This document shows positions 26,901 through 36,098 of a stretch of DNA of 64,000 nucleotides, in pieces. The stretch lies in contig NZ_FZLO01000001.1 in the NCBI RefSeq assembly GCF_900197595.1, positions 186,001-250,000 of the forward strand. Direction: 5' to 3'. The DNA is from Scatolibacter rhodanostii. GTDB lineage: Bacteria; Bacillota; Clostridia; Oscillospirales; Acutalibacteraceae. Below the pieces are notes generated by a model, which did not search any database, was not told where the DNA came from, and saw nothing but the letters and a program-made list of their open reading frames with translations. The position numbers and the translations under genes were made by a program. Every line of letters begins with the position of its first letter. The first letter of the stretch is position 1.

Positions 26901-27918
26901 TATGGTCATTACACCATAAAAGCTGATAAATTGTATATTGCTCTTGCAAGTCATATGCAACTTTAAGAGCCAAGGTTGTTTTCCCTTGACCGCTCGATGC
27001 TTTAATCACAGTCACTCTATTTTCTTCGACAGATATAGCAACTTCTTTTTCCAATAAAGTTCTTTTAACTGGTAAGTGCCGTGCGATATCCTGATAAGAA
27101 GGTTTTTTTCCTTCATAATAGCTATAGTCTGTTTGGGTGTTTTCACCAGACTCAAAAACAACTTTTTTTATCCAACTGTGTGCAGGGTTATGTACACCCT
27201 TGCTAATGTCATCTTTAATATTGAGAATTACTGTATCAAGCTCATTTTTATTAATGCTATTTCTGTGTTCCATTTTTTCTAAACAACAAATTTTAAGACC
27301 GTTTGCAAATATAGAAATATTGTCTGTTACAATATCGTAAGTGTCTATCAGCAGCTTTTCAATTTCTCGAGACAAAGTGCTTTTTTCTTTTTTTTCAAAA
27401 GAAAGCTTGGAGATAAAGCTATCGTATGAGAAGTTATTCCAATTCCAAAATGGATTTTCTTCTTTAATTTTCTCAATTATCTTTGCCCAATAATTGTTGG
27501 AAGTAGTATCTAAACTGCAATCAAAAAGTTTACTCAAATTTTTCGAAGCAACCTGAAAATCATAAATCAATTTAAAATTTCGATTTTTATTTATAAGATA
27601 GGCTTCCAAATAATTTTTTAGAACATCTTTTAGAAAACTGGCATCTTGTTTTTGTGTAGAATATTTTAATTGTATATGGCTAATACAATCATCTGAATCT
27701 TTAAGACTAATCTTATCTATATCTTCAATTCCCTCTAAATAAAAAACCGTATTTTCATCTATTTCAGATAATATCAAATAGCAAGAATATAAAAATTGAT
27801 ACGTAAATCCTGTTAGTGCAATTTGCCCTCCTGTTCTTGAATCCTGCAATTCTTGAATCGTTGACTTAGGTGTAGAAAAATTTATCTTTTTTGTTTTATC
27901 AATTTTCTTTTTCGTCAC
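23965..27918 (-). CDS. STAND NTPase with N-terminal Cap4/DUF4297-like nuclease (Avs-type defence)
   Basis: This 1317-residue protein is predicted to sense an invader and cut DNA. The N-terminus fits the DUF4297/Cap4 nuclease fold: a GG..GF-YQ segment at about residues 30-41, then E62..D66/D68 and Q83-L-K85, the D..QxK pattern of a PD-(D/E)xK enzyme. A STAND NTPase follows, with Walker A SSGQGKTT at about 308-315, Walker B PLIIIDNLDS at about 359-368 and the sensor VITTRED at about 392-398. A helical, repeat-like C-terminus of about 800 residues would be the sensor. Start is GTG 27918 after AGGTGG. Avs2-type proteins share this layout. The phage trigger is unknown. Confidence 0.75.
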   Translation of the reverse strand: MTKKKIDKTKKINFSTPKSTIQELQDSRTGGQIALTGFTYQFLYSCYLILSEIDENTVFYLEGIEDIDKISLKDSDDCISHIQLKYSTQKQDASFLKDVLKNYLEAYLINKNRNFKLIYDFQVASKNLSKLFDCSLDTTSNNYWAKIIEKIKEENPFWNWNNFSYDSFISKLSFEKKEKSTLSREIEKLLIDTYDIVTDNISIFANGLKICCLEKMEHRNSINKNELDTVILNIKDDISKGVHNPAHSWIKKVVFESGENTQTDYSYYEGKKPSYQDIARHLPVKRTLLEKEVAISVEENRVTVIKASSGQGKTTLALKVAYDLQEQYTIYQLLWCNDHKELSNIVSYFATRVKMGEKPLIIIDNLDSQLSEWNKLAQLLQDDVTYHYRLVITTREDDWYNYSGDLSNVRSLQVVKLFLSEEEAQSIFKVLSQTGKLHPSITDWRKSFRIVEKKKLLIEYIYLLTHGEMLSERINNQIIQISGTNSGKIKCEILRKICFADICGIKLSANKLIGSLTETTSQDYGELLKSIENEFLIRIDSTKKHIEGLHPVRSQHIVDKLHEFIELETTALQVINIADSTYYAKLFSCLPKLISNKENFYLQLVEVIWDKNNLTPYVDALRGIFSGSVMKYYLANQSIYDDANEHGGLFLLDMELNPFTKFEEIDTSLNTLDDIQKIVPANKNIEYLGNLRNTTPKIDLSKTDIYFLCKSLHERFKNDEAFNITSDITSYATIIYWLINIDHSFNLSNNISLKLLWERCNSYSIDTISTIMYTCFCGNRESYMAYVYENLDCILAYLRNETESLQVYVNEKRDEIHVNYILFASEINKGNDESVARLKTICKMLPIFDTYCADAIKPVIDVLSGYEIPNDAHKTMPIRNIVIMFHQEFTSLWSKTILSNYECDSVYEWLEHWFFIRTNIVNLTNKIVVCIHRLLEQKQLSKLTDEIDELREKLNKKLIREYKYPYEDRPFDEKANLPEGLSKIKNDFFQSIQNFYNQIVGFLSRDKEKSRLALINLRQTLSTLKKMQTYFNDICTEQKILMENHQELCKNEDDAYQSLMSSCLYYNEHKPSKYFNKYQITAWYENNYKDKLIKTREVLSDLSAIYSIVFPTRYFCDGILKNYPLIANNFDIADGDKLFHFLYLCTPFAELEYDYLILLCCNKSNILIRHGLKIPKRFFETLKQAVENEDETLINEFTPAFPVEVTSQMVECFSNGYDIEKPAITGYENVDRVGELLWAFSKSRQVLIDNQDAKYFNIIEKKYKDEIFKILGDISSKIPERHFTEISNICKSVFEGEEFLDVELNAFYNNLVNVYLS

Positions 27919-28577
27919 TTATCCACCTGTTTTCTGATTTGATTATTGTAATTATTTTGCCATAATCTACTTGTCCATCATAAACATAATGGGAAGTTTA
28001 GGATTTAACTTTCAAAACCTCAAATTTGCTCATTGTAGAGAGTAACTTACCTGCAAAATGAAAGTTTTATAGTGTCATCTTTTTGGGGTAAAGTAAACTA
28101 AATTTCTCGGTTTAAATTCAGCCAAAAATATTTCTTACTGAAATATATCCCAGTGGCAGATACATAAATATCAAATTTAATCTTTGCCATAGACCTTCTT
28201 TAAATATCAGTGTTCCTTAAAATTCTGATTTATCTCCCATAACAAACAACACGAAAAACAGTAGTGCCAACATAAAAGAAAAGGGTAGATATGTTTTATC
28301 ATTGGACTTGAATGAGAGTATTGCAAACAGTAGTGAAGATTGCAATAAATACAACTATTAAAGGTTTTGATATCTGTACATATTGCAGGAATAGCAACTA
28401 GAAACATTAGGGCAATTAGCATCCATGAATTAAAGGATAATCTCACAGGGCTATTGTGTTATTGCCTAATATGTTGAGGGACGTTATAGTTAGTTTGTAT
28501 CCTTTATAAAATGGGATAATATGAAGGATACAATAACTATCAATTTTGAAAGGCATAATTTGGATATAATCTTAGTA
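27919..28577. other. Non-coding stretch between the two giant defence genes
   Basis: No supported gene. A short minus-strand frame around 28207-28446 has one hydrophobic segment but no ribosome site. A long imperfect inverted repeat, ATAGTTA.TTTGTATCCTT against AAGGATACAATAACTAT, lies at 28486-28540. It may end transcription of the SAMD9-like gene. Confidence 0.4.
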
Positions 28578-31500
28578 TTAGTCAATCTCTTTTATATCCC
28601 AAGCTCGTAAACCATCATAGCTGAAACCAATAATAGCATCAACCGCTTTTTCAAAGGATTGTCCAACTTTAAGTCCTGTTTTTGCTGGAACAAAAAATGC
28701 TTTAAATTTTGGATTTAAATCTAATGATAGGTGTCCGCTTTGAGGTGTTTTGATTTCGTTAATTACTGTACATGAAAACCGCAGATAATCTCCATTTTTT
28801 GATGCGATTGGTAATTGACCATTCCCAGAATAATATAATTGAGTCATTGTAAATTTATTATCATGTTTCCCTAACGTTTTAGTTCTGTCCAGGTAGTCTA
28901 AACATTTTTGAGCAGCATTGACATCATTAATATTTGAAAGATATTTACAAAAATATGAAACATACAATAAAAAATTTACTAATAAATTAGTTTCGATGGA
29001 TGGCATTGATTCAAGGATTGAAAACAAATGAGTATATTCAAAGTCTGGAAGGCGTGTATATAAGTTAAACCATTTCCATACAATACCGCTCCTTGCTTGA
29101 TTCAATATTATTAAATCTTCACAATATCCGCTTGCTTCTTTAATATTCATCAGTGGCATATTATCCCATATTTCACCTCTCAATTGAATATTACTTAAAT
29201 ATATTTTCTTTAGGTCATTGTTATTAGGAGTGCTTATTATTTTGCTTTTAAGTTCGCTTTGATTGAGTGATATATAATTGAAAAATTGTGTTGCTTTTGA
29301 AAATGCTTTATCTTCTCTAATGCTGGAATAGCGAAATTCTGTATCCGAATTGTAGCTTTGGGCGGTGGCTAATACTGATTCACACCATTGCGTCATAGAA
29401 TTATGTATATTAAAAAATTCACTTGGATTCCCTTGCATTCCCGAATGCTTTATCAGGCAAGTAACTACATATGTTGATATTTGAATAATTGAAGTATAAG
29501 GGTATACAAGTAATGATTCATTTCCATAACTTTCGCCTAGTTCTATGCTTTTTTGAAAATCTTTAATTGCCATCTCCACTAATTGTCCTATTTTATTAAA
29601 TATAGTGTTGGAATCAATCTCTTTACCCATTTTTGTAAGCATATCCCATATATGTCTCTTATAGCAAATGCCTCTTGTGTGATAATTAGTATTATTAGAA
29701 GGTTCAAGATTTATAGCCTTAGTTAATTGTTGAGCAGCATTATCAATATCTGAGGGATTATTTGAAATTATTAATCTCCCGTAATGTTGGTAGAAACTTG
29801 CTTCTTCTGGATAACAATCTACTAAGCACTTAAACACTTCTTCCTGAGAGGCGTGGTTATTAATATCTAAAATAATTTGTGAAAAATTATTTTTAGATAC
29901 ACCTGCATCGTCACTAACATCCAATTCGGTATTTCGAGTAACAAACATATTAGTTAAAAGTTTCTTAAGCCTATCAAATGTAATGTTGGAAGAAGAGATT
30001 TTTTTATGGTCAACTATAAAATTTTTACATAATTGGGTTAGCGGTGCTATTTCTAACAGTGATTGCCGCTTGAGTAATTCATATGCAATAATAGGGTGAC
30101 ATATCTTGAGTGTAGTTTCTTCACAATATACTAGATTTGAAAATTCGGCATTAATACCTCTGATTAACTCATTCAAGGATTTAAATTTTTCAGTAATCAG
30201 CTTTTTTGCCAGAGCTACAAATAATCCGTCCCCTTCTGAAAAATATGTAATTAGTGCAGCATAATTAATAACCGTAGTAAACTTGGAATCAGTTTTGATT
30301 TTCTCAACAATAGAATCAACATACTCGTTAATTCCTTTAAAATCATTTTCAAAAGCATACATGCCATAGAAAAATGGCAGACGAAAGCGAGTATAATTCA
30401 GGTTGCTAGTTAGTTTTTCTAATCCGTCTTCTCTCATTTTTAACAAATGTGCTTGTAAGTCACTAAAATTTTTCAATTGTTCAATATAGCGAATTTTAAA
30501 ATTTCTAGAATCATCAACGGATAATATACCAAGTTCTTCTTGGACTGCTAGGTTCTGATTTTCATCTGTAATCTTTCTATATTGTCTAGCCATATTAATA
30601 ATTAAGCACTTGATATTTAAGCTTTTTAACTTCCCCAAAAGCATAAGTACCTCATTTTGTGAAAACCCATCATCTAGCGCTATAATAATATGTTTGCTGG
30701 ATATAGAATTAATTCTTTTGCAACATTCGTACAAATTATCATTGATATTTGAAATTTCGATTACGGGATATGTTTTTCTCAAATCCCAACAGATTTTCTT
30801 GCACATGACAGTAGCACCCGCTCCAGGTAAGTGTGGAATGCGATAAACATCCTGATCATTTGGTTTACCAACAAGTAGCAAATTGGTGATAGTATTTAAA
30901 TGCTTCTGAAATTCTTCTCTATCGATATAACTTTTTTCTGAGATTGCAGTCCATGAGATAGTATCTCCATAATAGAAATCATTTTTCTTGTCAGAGGAAT
31001 CCTTTGGTTCCTTTTCGAGCAAAGCGTCGTTAACTAAAACTACGTATTGACCAATAAACTTTTCATCTTCACTGTCTAATTGTACCCCTAACTTATCAGT
31101 TATATGAGGTAGATAACTTCTAGATAACCGTTTACTTGGAAAATTATCAATAAAATAAAGTGAAAGCTCTTCAAGAGAAAAAGAGTACTGTAAATAGCTT
31201 ATATTTAAAAAATTTTCTTTTATTAAAACAGAGGACATATCTCCCAAAACGGCTGCGCTCATTGCAACATTGTCACATAAATCAAACTGTTCAAGAACCC
31301 TAATGAGGTGTTCATTACAAACATTAAAACTTTCAGAGTCAATGATAAAAGTTATATCTTCAGGTGCATACGAGTTGTTAATCTGTAATATAACTTTTTG
31401 TAAGAAAGAGAAATTTTTGATACGCCATGACGCAAAGCTGTCTGAAAGTGTTTCGGGAATGCTAGTAATCCCATTAGCATTTAACCACCATATAGTGTTT

Positions 31501-32903
31501 CCGGTAATAGCATCAAGTGCGTCATCTATATCGTTAGAAGTTATTTGCTTCAATAATCGGGTGTCCGCTATATGCTTTTTTAATTCATTATCGGCTGTGT
31601 TGTTGCAAAAAGATATCACTCCAGACCACTGTACTCTAGGTAGCCCTTCTGCAACATACGTGCTACATGTAAAATTTTCTCCAATAATTAAAATAGTCCT
31701 TTGATTTGATGAAAGATAATTGTATTTGTCCATCAACGAGTTTATTTTATTATAGCTGTTAGATGCAATGACCTTCTTAGGCTGCCATTGTTGAACCGCA
31801 ACATCCTTCCATCCATCAAAATGAGTTAACTCAAATAGTTTTTTTAAATATACAGATGCAAAAATAAATGCCCTATCTCTAACTTCAGGGGATACTTTTT
31901 TTTTGCCGGCATAATTTAGTCCAGCAATAATTTTTGATATTAATTGGGTTTCAACCAATTTGTCACGATAGGAAAATTCTGTATCATAACTATCTATAAT
32001 ATATTTTTTTTCTCCTTCAAAAATATTTTTTAACACATTTTTATCCTTGAAGTCTAAATCTTGCCATTCTTCATTCGTTATTTTCTGAATCGTACTTACA
32101 AATTTCATTAAAGAAGTATTTTCTAGCCTCTTTAACAATAAGCTTAAGGCAAAGTAGGAAGAATCAAAAAATAGAAGCCCATCTTTCCGATATGAATCAA
32201 AATCAATTATCGAATAATCATATGAATATCTTGATTGGGAAATAAAAAGATTGTTGCCGTGAAAATCGCCATGCTGTGGAACAGTGAATTTTGTACATTT
32301 ATAGTTATTCAGAAGATTTTGATCGGTGCCATACAAATACGGGTTTGGTAATACCATATCTTTGAATTGAATATTATAAGCTTTGGAAGCATTCGAAATT
32401 GAGTTATGCAGATATTTAGATAACACACTATCTTCATTTAGCTTATCCCCAAGTAAATTTTTGCATAACGTTGCAAATTCAACATTGTTTTCAATAGCAG
32501 AAGATGTTTTAATATCATGAGCATTTAATAAATTTTCAAATACGTAAGTTACCATTTCTTCTCTGCGTTGAGGAGACTCCAGTCCATAAAAATCTGTAAA
32601 ATCATTGTTACTTTTACCTGCAATCTCCATAAGCAAGACATAATAATTACCTATTTTCTTTTTTGCAAGCTGCTTAGCCATTGAAGGGAATTTGATTTCT
32701 TTTTGGTCTAAAGAAAATTCATCTGCGGATGCATCAATTTTTAGAAAAAAATTACCTTTCCAGTGCGAATCATTTTTTAGAGCTATTTGATAGACTTCTG
32801 CACCAGAAAAACCCCCACTCATTTTCTGTAAGATTTCAAAGTTATTTTCGCTTACAATTTGAAATTTACGTATAATTTCTTCTTTAAGTTCCTGTATTAT
32901 CAT
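28578..32903 (-). CDS. SAMD9-like STAND protein with N-terminal APH/choline-kinase-like domain
   Basis: This 1441-residue protein joins several domains. Residues about 25-260 look like an aminoglycoside-phosphotransferase/choline-kinase fold: a Gly-rich start (SGGFSGAEVY), a Lys in FFLKID, the catalytic loop HGDFHGNN (about 211-218) and metal-binding IIDFD. Residues about 400-640 may be SIR2-like (ILIIGENFTCS). An NTPase follows with the unusual P-loop LPGAGATVMCKKICWDLRK (about 693-711), lacking the usual Lys, and Walker B IIIALDD. TPR-like helices (about 1080-1160) and a C-terminal OB-like strand set (IIGFSYDGLRAWDI) complete it. The tail order NTPase, TPR, OB and the P-loop form match animal SAMD9. 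ATG 32903 follows GAGG. Confidence 0.65.
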   Translation of the reverse strand: MIIQELKEEIIRKFQIVSENNFEILQKMSGGFSGAEVYQIALKNDSHWKGNFFLKIDASADEFSLDQKEIKFPSMAKQLAKKKIGNYYVLLMEIAGKSNNDFTDFYGLESPQRREEMVTYVFENLLNAHDIKTSSAIENNVEFATLCKNLLGDKLNEDSVLSKYLHNSISNASKAYNIQFKDMVLPNPYLYGTDQNLLNNYKCTKFTVPQHGDFHGNNLFISQSRYSYDYSIIDFDSYRKDGLLFFDSSYFALSLLLKRLENTSLMKFVSTIQKITNEEWQDLDFKDKNVLKNIFEGEKKYIIDSYDTEFSYRDKLVETQLISKIIAGLNYAGKKKVSPEVRDRAFIFASVYLKKLFELTHFDGWKDVAVQQWQPKKVIASNSYNKINSLMDKYNYLSSNQRTILIIGENFTCSTYVAEGLPRVQWSGVISFCNNTADNELKKHIADTRLLKQITSNDIDDALDAITGNTIWWLNANGITSIPETLSDSFASWRIKNFSFLQKVILQINNSYAPEDITFIIDSESFNVCNEHLIRVLEQFDLCDNVAMSAAVLGDMSSVLIKENFLNISYLQYSFSLEELSLYFIDNFPSKRLSRSYLPHITDKLGVQLDSEDEKFIGQYVVLVNDALLEKEPKDSSDKKNDFYYGDTISWTAISEKSYIDREEFQKHLNTITNLLLVGKPNDQDVYRIPHLPGAGATVMCKKICWDLRKTYPVIEISNINDNLYECCKRINSISSKHIIIALDDGFSQNEVLMLLGKLKSLNIKCLIINMARQYRKITDENQNLAVQEELGILSVDDSRNFKIRYIEQLKNFSDLQAHLLKMREDGLEKLTSNLNYTRFRLPFFYGMYAFENDFKGINEYVDSIVEKIKTDSKFTTVINYAALITYFSEGDGLFVALAKKLITEKFKSLNELIRGINAEFSNLVYCEETTLKICHPIIAYELLKRQSLLEIAPLTQLCKNFIVDHKKISSSNITFDRLKKLLTNMFVTRNTELDVSDDAGVSKNNFSQIILDINNHASQEEVFKCLVDCYPEEASFYQHYGRLIISNNPSDIDNAAQQLTKAINLEPSNNTNYHTRGICYKRHIWDMLTKMGKEIDSNTIFNKIGQLVEMAIKDFQKSIELGESYGNESLLVYPYTSIIQISTYVVTCLIKHSGMQGNPSEFFNIHNSMTQWCESVLATAQSYNSDTEFRYSSIREDKAFSKATQFFNYISLNQSELKSKIISTPNNNDLKKIYLSNIQLRGEIWDNMPLMNIKEASGYCEDLIILNQARSGIVWKWFNLYTRLPDFEYTHLFSILESMPSIETNLLVNFLLYVSYFCKYLSNINDVNAAQKCLDYLDRTKTLGKHDNKFTMTQLYYSGNGQLPIASKNGDYLRFSCTVINEIKTPQSGHLSLDLNPKFKAFFVPAKTGLKVGQSFEKAVDAIIGFSYDGLRAWDIKEID

Positions 32904-32958
32904 ATTCAATCCTCTACAATTTCAATTTTTCAATATAATATAAGCTTAACCATATTTT

Positions 32959-33132
32959 CCCTAATTGCTATAATCATCAATTCTTCAAATTATAAATCAA
33001 TTAATACGATGATAATAATAACATATAATTTTCTTATTCTCAACAATTTTATATAATAAATGACTCTTATAGAATGTCTAATAAATATATTTTTGTTCAA
33101 ATTGTCGACTTATGTCGAATTGGATTCGCAAT
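32959..33132 (-). promoter_or_regulatory. Shared upstream module with TGTCGA boxes (E2 copy)
   Basis: About 170 bases upstream of the SAMD9-like gene are clearly homologous to 61368-61545, upstream of the PHP-ATPase gene. Conserved parts include TTCTCAACAATT, an AT-rich -10-like segment, GACTC.TA and the repeat TGTCGA-N4-TGTCGA (33103-33118 region). A common promoter with a common regulator is the simplest reading. Confidence 0.55.
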
Positions 33133-33221
33133 GGTATAATAGAGAATGTTTTTATTAGGTTAAAAATTTTCCAATCACGAATCAAAGTTGTTGGTTAAGC
33201 AGTAAAAAATTTAAACAAAAA

Positions 33222-33255
33222 AAGATGCAGACGGAAAAAAATCCGCCTGCATCTT
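33222..33255 (-). terminator. Terminator of rec3/tail
   Basis: AAGATGCAG-a-CGGA and TCCG-c-CTGCATCTT pair; seven T residues follow on the minus strand. The outer stem GATGCAG is identical to the terminator at 61684-61721, while the inner stem differs. Confidence 0.75.
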
Positions 33256-33289
33256 GCTGTTATTAAGAATATAAATATCTTTTTCAATT

Positions 33290-35245
33290 CTACCGCATTC
33301 CAAAGTGCTTAAATGCCTTCACAATCGCTTTTTCCTTATCAGTCGGACAGTTTGGCACTCGGTTGGTTTGGGAGCCTGTATTGTAATTCGGACGTTTCTC
33401 AAAGCCACATTCTTCTTTCACCTGAGCGATATTCAGGCTTGTAACATTCAGGTTATACTCTTTCTTTACCCACTCACGAATTTCTCTATACGTAGCACTT
33501 CCAGATATGCCGTTTAGGTATTCTGCATCTGTTGGCTCATAGTCCACGTAAGCGTATTTAACATCATCGATATTTTCCCTACCTAAAAGGACGCATGTCT
33601 CAACATACACATCATTGTCCAAACCGATTTCTAAGTTCTCTTCAATGATAGGAAGCTTAAAAAGAATAGACTTTAGCCACTGCCCGTTGGGCTTCGCTTC
33701 TTCATATACATCAATTCGTTTTATCAACGCTGATAGCAACGAACGCTTGTCAGCATCGTCCATTACATCGTATAGCTTATCAAAATAAATCAGAGTTTTG
33801 TAGATGTTATCGCCGGTCAGCTTTTCGGCTTCAATGGCTTGCTTTCTGTCTCTGCATTCTTTCAAGCTCTGCTCAATATCATCGATGTTATCATACATTG
33901 TATCTAGTCTGTCCTGTAAATCGGATAGCTTTCTATCGTAATGTCTGTCCTCATAAGCAAGGTTGTCTATCTGTTTTTCAAGACTTCGCTTTGTGCCAAT
34001 ATACTGACCTAACTGTTTTTGGAAATTGGCTATTTCTTTTTCTATCTCGGCAGTGTCGGTTTTGATGTTAATTTTCTTCTGCATAACATCAGCGAAATTT
34101 GGGTTCTTCACTAAACTGCTGATGACCTCTGTAACAGCATCATTCAATTTTTCCTCTTGCAGTTGCTTGTTGAATGTACAAGCATGACCGTTTAATAAAG
34201 TTCTGTGCTTGCATCCATAGTAAAAATAATCTTTGTAATGCTTTCCGTTTTTCTTCTTGGTAGACTTGTTTCCGTACATACCAGAACCGCAGAGGGGACA
34301 GCATAGAATACCGGACAGAAGATGTATCTTTTCGTCTTTACTTTTATATACGTGTTCATATTTGTTCGCTTGTACTTTGCGCTTTTTCTGAGCTTTCTCC
34401 CATGTATCTTCATCGATAATAGCTTCATGGATTCCCTCAGATACCATAAAGTCATCTTGCTTAACAATATGATATTTACCTCTTGTACCGGCTATCTTTT
34501 CATTTTTTCTGCGACCATATGATATTTTACCGTTGTAAACAGGATTGTCCAATATCTGACGAATCAGACCAGCAGAGAAGAAAGGATTTTTTCCATTCTG
34601 CTTTTCTTTTTTATGAATGCCTTGCTGTTGCAGATATTTGGCGATACCATTTGCACCCATGTCTGTGTTCACATATTTATCAAAAATCAGGCGAATTGCT
34701 TCGGCTTCACTTTCTTCAATTTCCAACTTTCCGCTAATCAAAGAAAAGCCATAGGGGGCAAATCCACCATTCCATTTTCCTTCTCGGGCTTTCTGTCTTC
34801 TACCTTCCATGGTTTGGACTAAAATATTCTCACGCTCAATTTCGGAAACGGCTGAAAGGATAGTAATGACAAGTTTACCCGAATCTTTGGAACTGTCGAT
34901 ACCGTCTTCTACACAAATTAGATTGACGTTGCTGTCCTGCATAATTTGTAGACTGGTCAATATATCTGCTGCATTTCGTCCAAAACGTGACAACTTAAAG
35001 ACCAGAACATAAGAAACTCCGTCTTTGTTAGACTGAATATCCTCCAGCATTTTCTTAAATTCTGCTCTGCCCTCGATGGATTTACCTGATTTTCCGGCAT
35101 CTTCATATTCGCCCGCAATTTCATAGTTAAAGGCTTCGGCATACCTTCGGACTCTTTCTTTTTGAGCATCGAGAGAAAAGCCGTCTATCTGCATAACGGT
35201 TGATACTCTCGTATAGAGATATACTTTAATTTTTTTGTTCGCCAT
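33290..35245 (-). CDS. Large serine recombinase rec3 with exchanged tail
   Basis: This is the site-specific integrase of element E1, 651 residues. The start is ATG 35245 after AAAGGAGG. The catalytic domain begins LYTRVSTVMQIDGFSLDAQ with nucleophile Ser15. A recombinase domain, a zinc ribbon (CCPLCGSGMYG, then YYGCKHR), a coiled coil and, after the codons YVETCVLL, a C-terminal domain (ATYREIREWVKKEYNL, then IAQVKEECGF) follow. That last domain is homologous to the tail attached to rlmD at 61729. Under the accretion model the tail present here came from the E2 integrase and the tail of rec3 itself is now on rlmD. The hybrid is full length and could be active. Confidence 0.88.
   Translation of the reverse strand: MANKKIKVYLYTRVSTVMQIDGFSLDAQKERVRRYAEAFNYEIAGEYEDAGKSGKSIEGRAEFKKMLEDIQSNKDGVSYVLVFKLSRFGRNAADILTSLQIMQDSNVNLICVEDGIDSSKDSGKLVITILSAVSEIERENILVQTMEGRRQKAREGKWNGGFAPYGFSLISGKLEIEESEAEAIRLIFDKYVNTDMGANGIAKYLQQQGIHKKEKQNGKNPFFSAGLIRQILDNPVYNGKISYGRRKNEKIAGTRGKYHIVKQDDFMVSEGIHEAIIDEDTWEKAQKKRKVQANKYEHVYKSKDEKIHLLSGILCCPLCGSGMYGNKSTKKKNGKHYKDYFYYGCKHRTLLNGHACTFNKQLQEEKLNDAVTEVISSLVKNPNFADVMQKKINIKTDTAEIEKEIANFQKQLGQYIGTKRSLEKQIDNLAYEDRHYDRKLSDLQDRLDTMYDNIDDIEQSLKECRDRKQAIEAEKLTGDNIYKTLIYFDKLYDVMDDADKRSLLSALIKRIDVYEEAKPNGQWLKSILFKLPIIEENLEIGLDNDVYVETCVLLGRENIDDVKYAYVDYEPTDAEYLNGISGSATYREIREWVKKEYNLNVTSLNIAQVKEECGFEKRPNYNTGSQTNRVPNCPTDKEKAIVKAFKHFGMR
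33583..33605. other. Attachment-like site inside rec3
   Basis: TAAAAGGACGCATGTCTCA on the plus strand matches the joint at 16249-16268 at 17 of 19 positions in the same orientation. On the minus strand it encodes ETCVLL. It is taken as the right boundary of E2 and the left boundary of E1. Confidence 0.5.
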
Positions 35246-35317
35246 TGTTAGCCTCCTTTCAAAAGTTTGGACAATATTATCATGTTTAATTATACTAAGA
35301 AAATGGACATAAAGCAA

Positions 35318-36098
35318 GGTTGAAATAGGGGAGAGGGTGTGGATAGTTTGTGCTTAACTTCAATCGTAAATCTAAAAGAAAAAGTGAGCAAATTTGCTCA
35401 CTTTCCTAGGAGACACATATTTGTGTTCGGGTTTTTATTCGACTTCAATATTTTTCCCGATAGCCGTTTAGGCTATTTGCCTTAATCCTGCAACATATTT
35501 AGCTTTACAGGATATTCATTGAAAACATCATAGCAGATAATGTGGTCTTTGAACTTAATGTTAAATGTATCATTCTGATGACGCATTGTTGTGACTAAGA
35601 AAAATAAAATTAAATATTTTGTAAATATATGTGCAAATAGGCGATTTGGTGTTGTAAATTGGTAGGAAAAGTTATACGATCAAAATAATAACATTGTCTA
35701 TATGGTTATCTCAACTGGGAGACATAATTGTGCCGACAGTAAATGAACTATTTGATAGAGCAAAAATGAAATACAGTATCTGCAAGAGAATGAGGTGCTT
35801 CTATATAAGAGATTTTATTTAAAGGTTGTGAATGGAGTCGAAATTCTCTTAGTGACAGGTTGTTGTTGTTGTTGTTGTTGTTGGAAGCTTCAGTTCTTAA
35901 TTATATGAAGACGAAAGATATAAAATTGTCCTCTGTTGAGAAAATTTTCTAGGGGCAATAGAGACATATATTAAGAAAGGAGCAACCAGTGTAGCTTGAA
36001 AAACTCGTAAGAGTAATGTTGAAATAACAAATGATAATTTTAAGCCGAAAATGAGAATTATAGTTCTATGAAATTGATTAAGAAAAGAGAAAATATAT
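35318..36098. other. Intergenic region with dispersed repeat and TTG tract
   Basis: No supported gene in about 780 bases. It holds one copy of the dispersed hairpin repeat (35381-35477): AAAGTGAGCAAATTTGCTCACTTT, a CACAAATATGTGT-like hairpin and ATAGCCGTTTAGGCTAT. A short minus-strand frame (about 35483-35590, MRHQNDTFNIKFKDHIICYD) may be a gene remnant. A tract of about seven TTG triplets lies at 35859-35883. Confidence 0.45.

Noticed and set aside
28207-28446. 79-codon minus-strand frame with one hydrophobic segment
   Set aside because: Cys-rich unlikely composition, no ribosome site, ends in non-coding AT-rich DNA.
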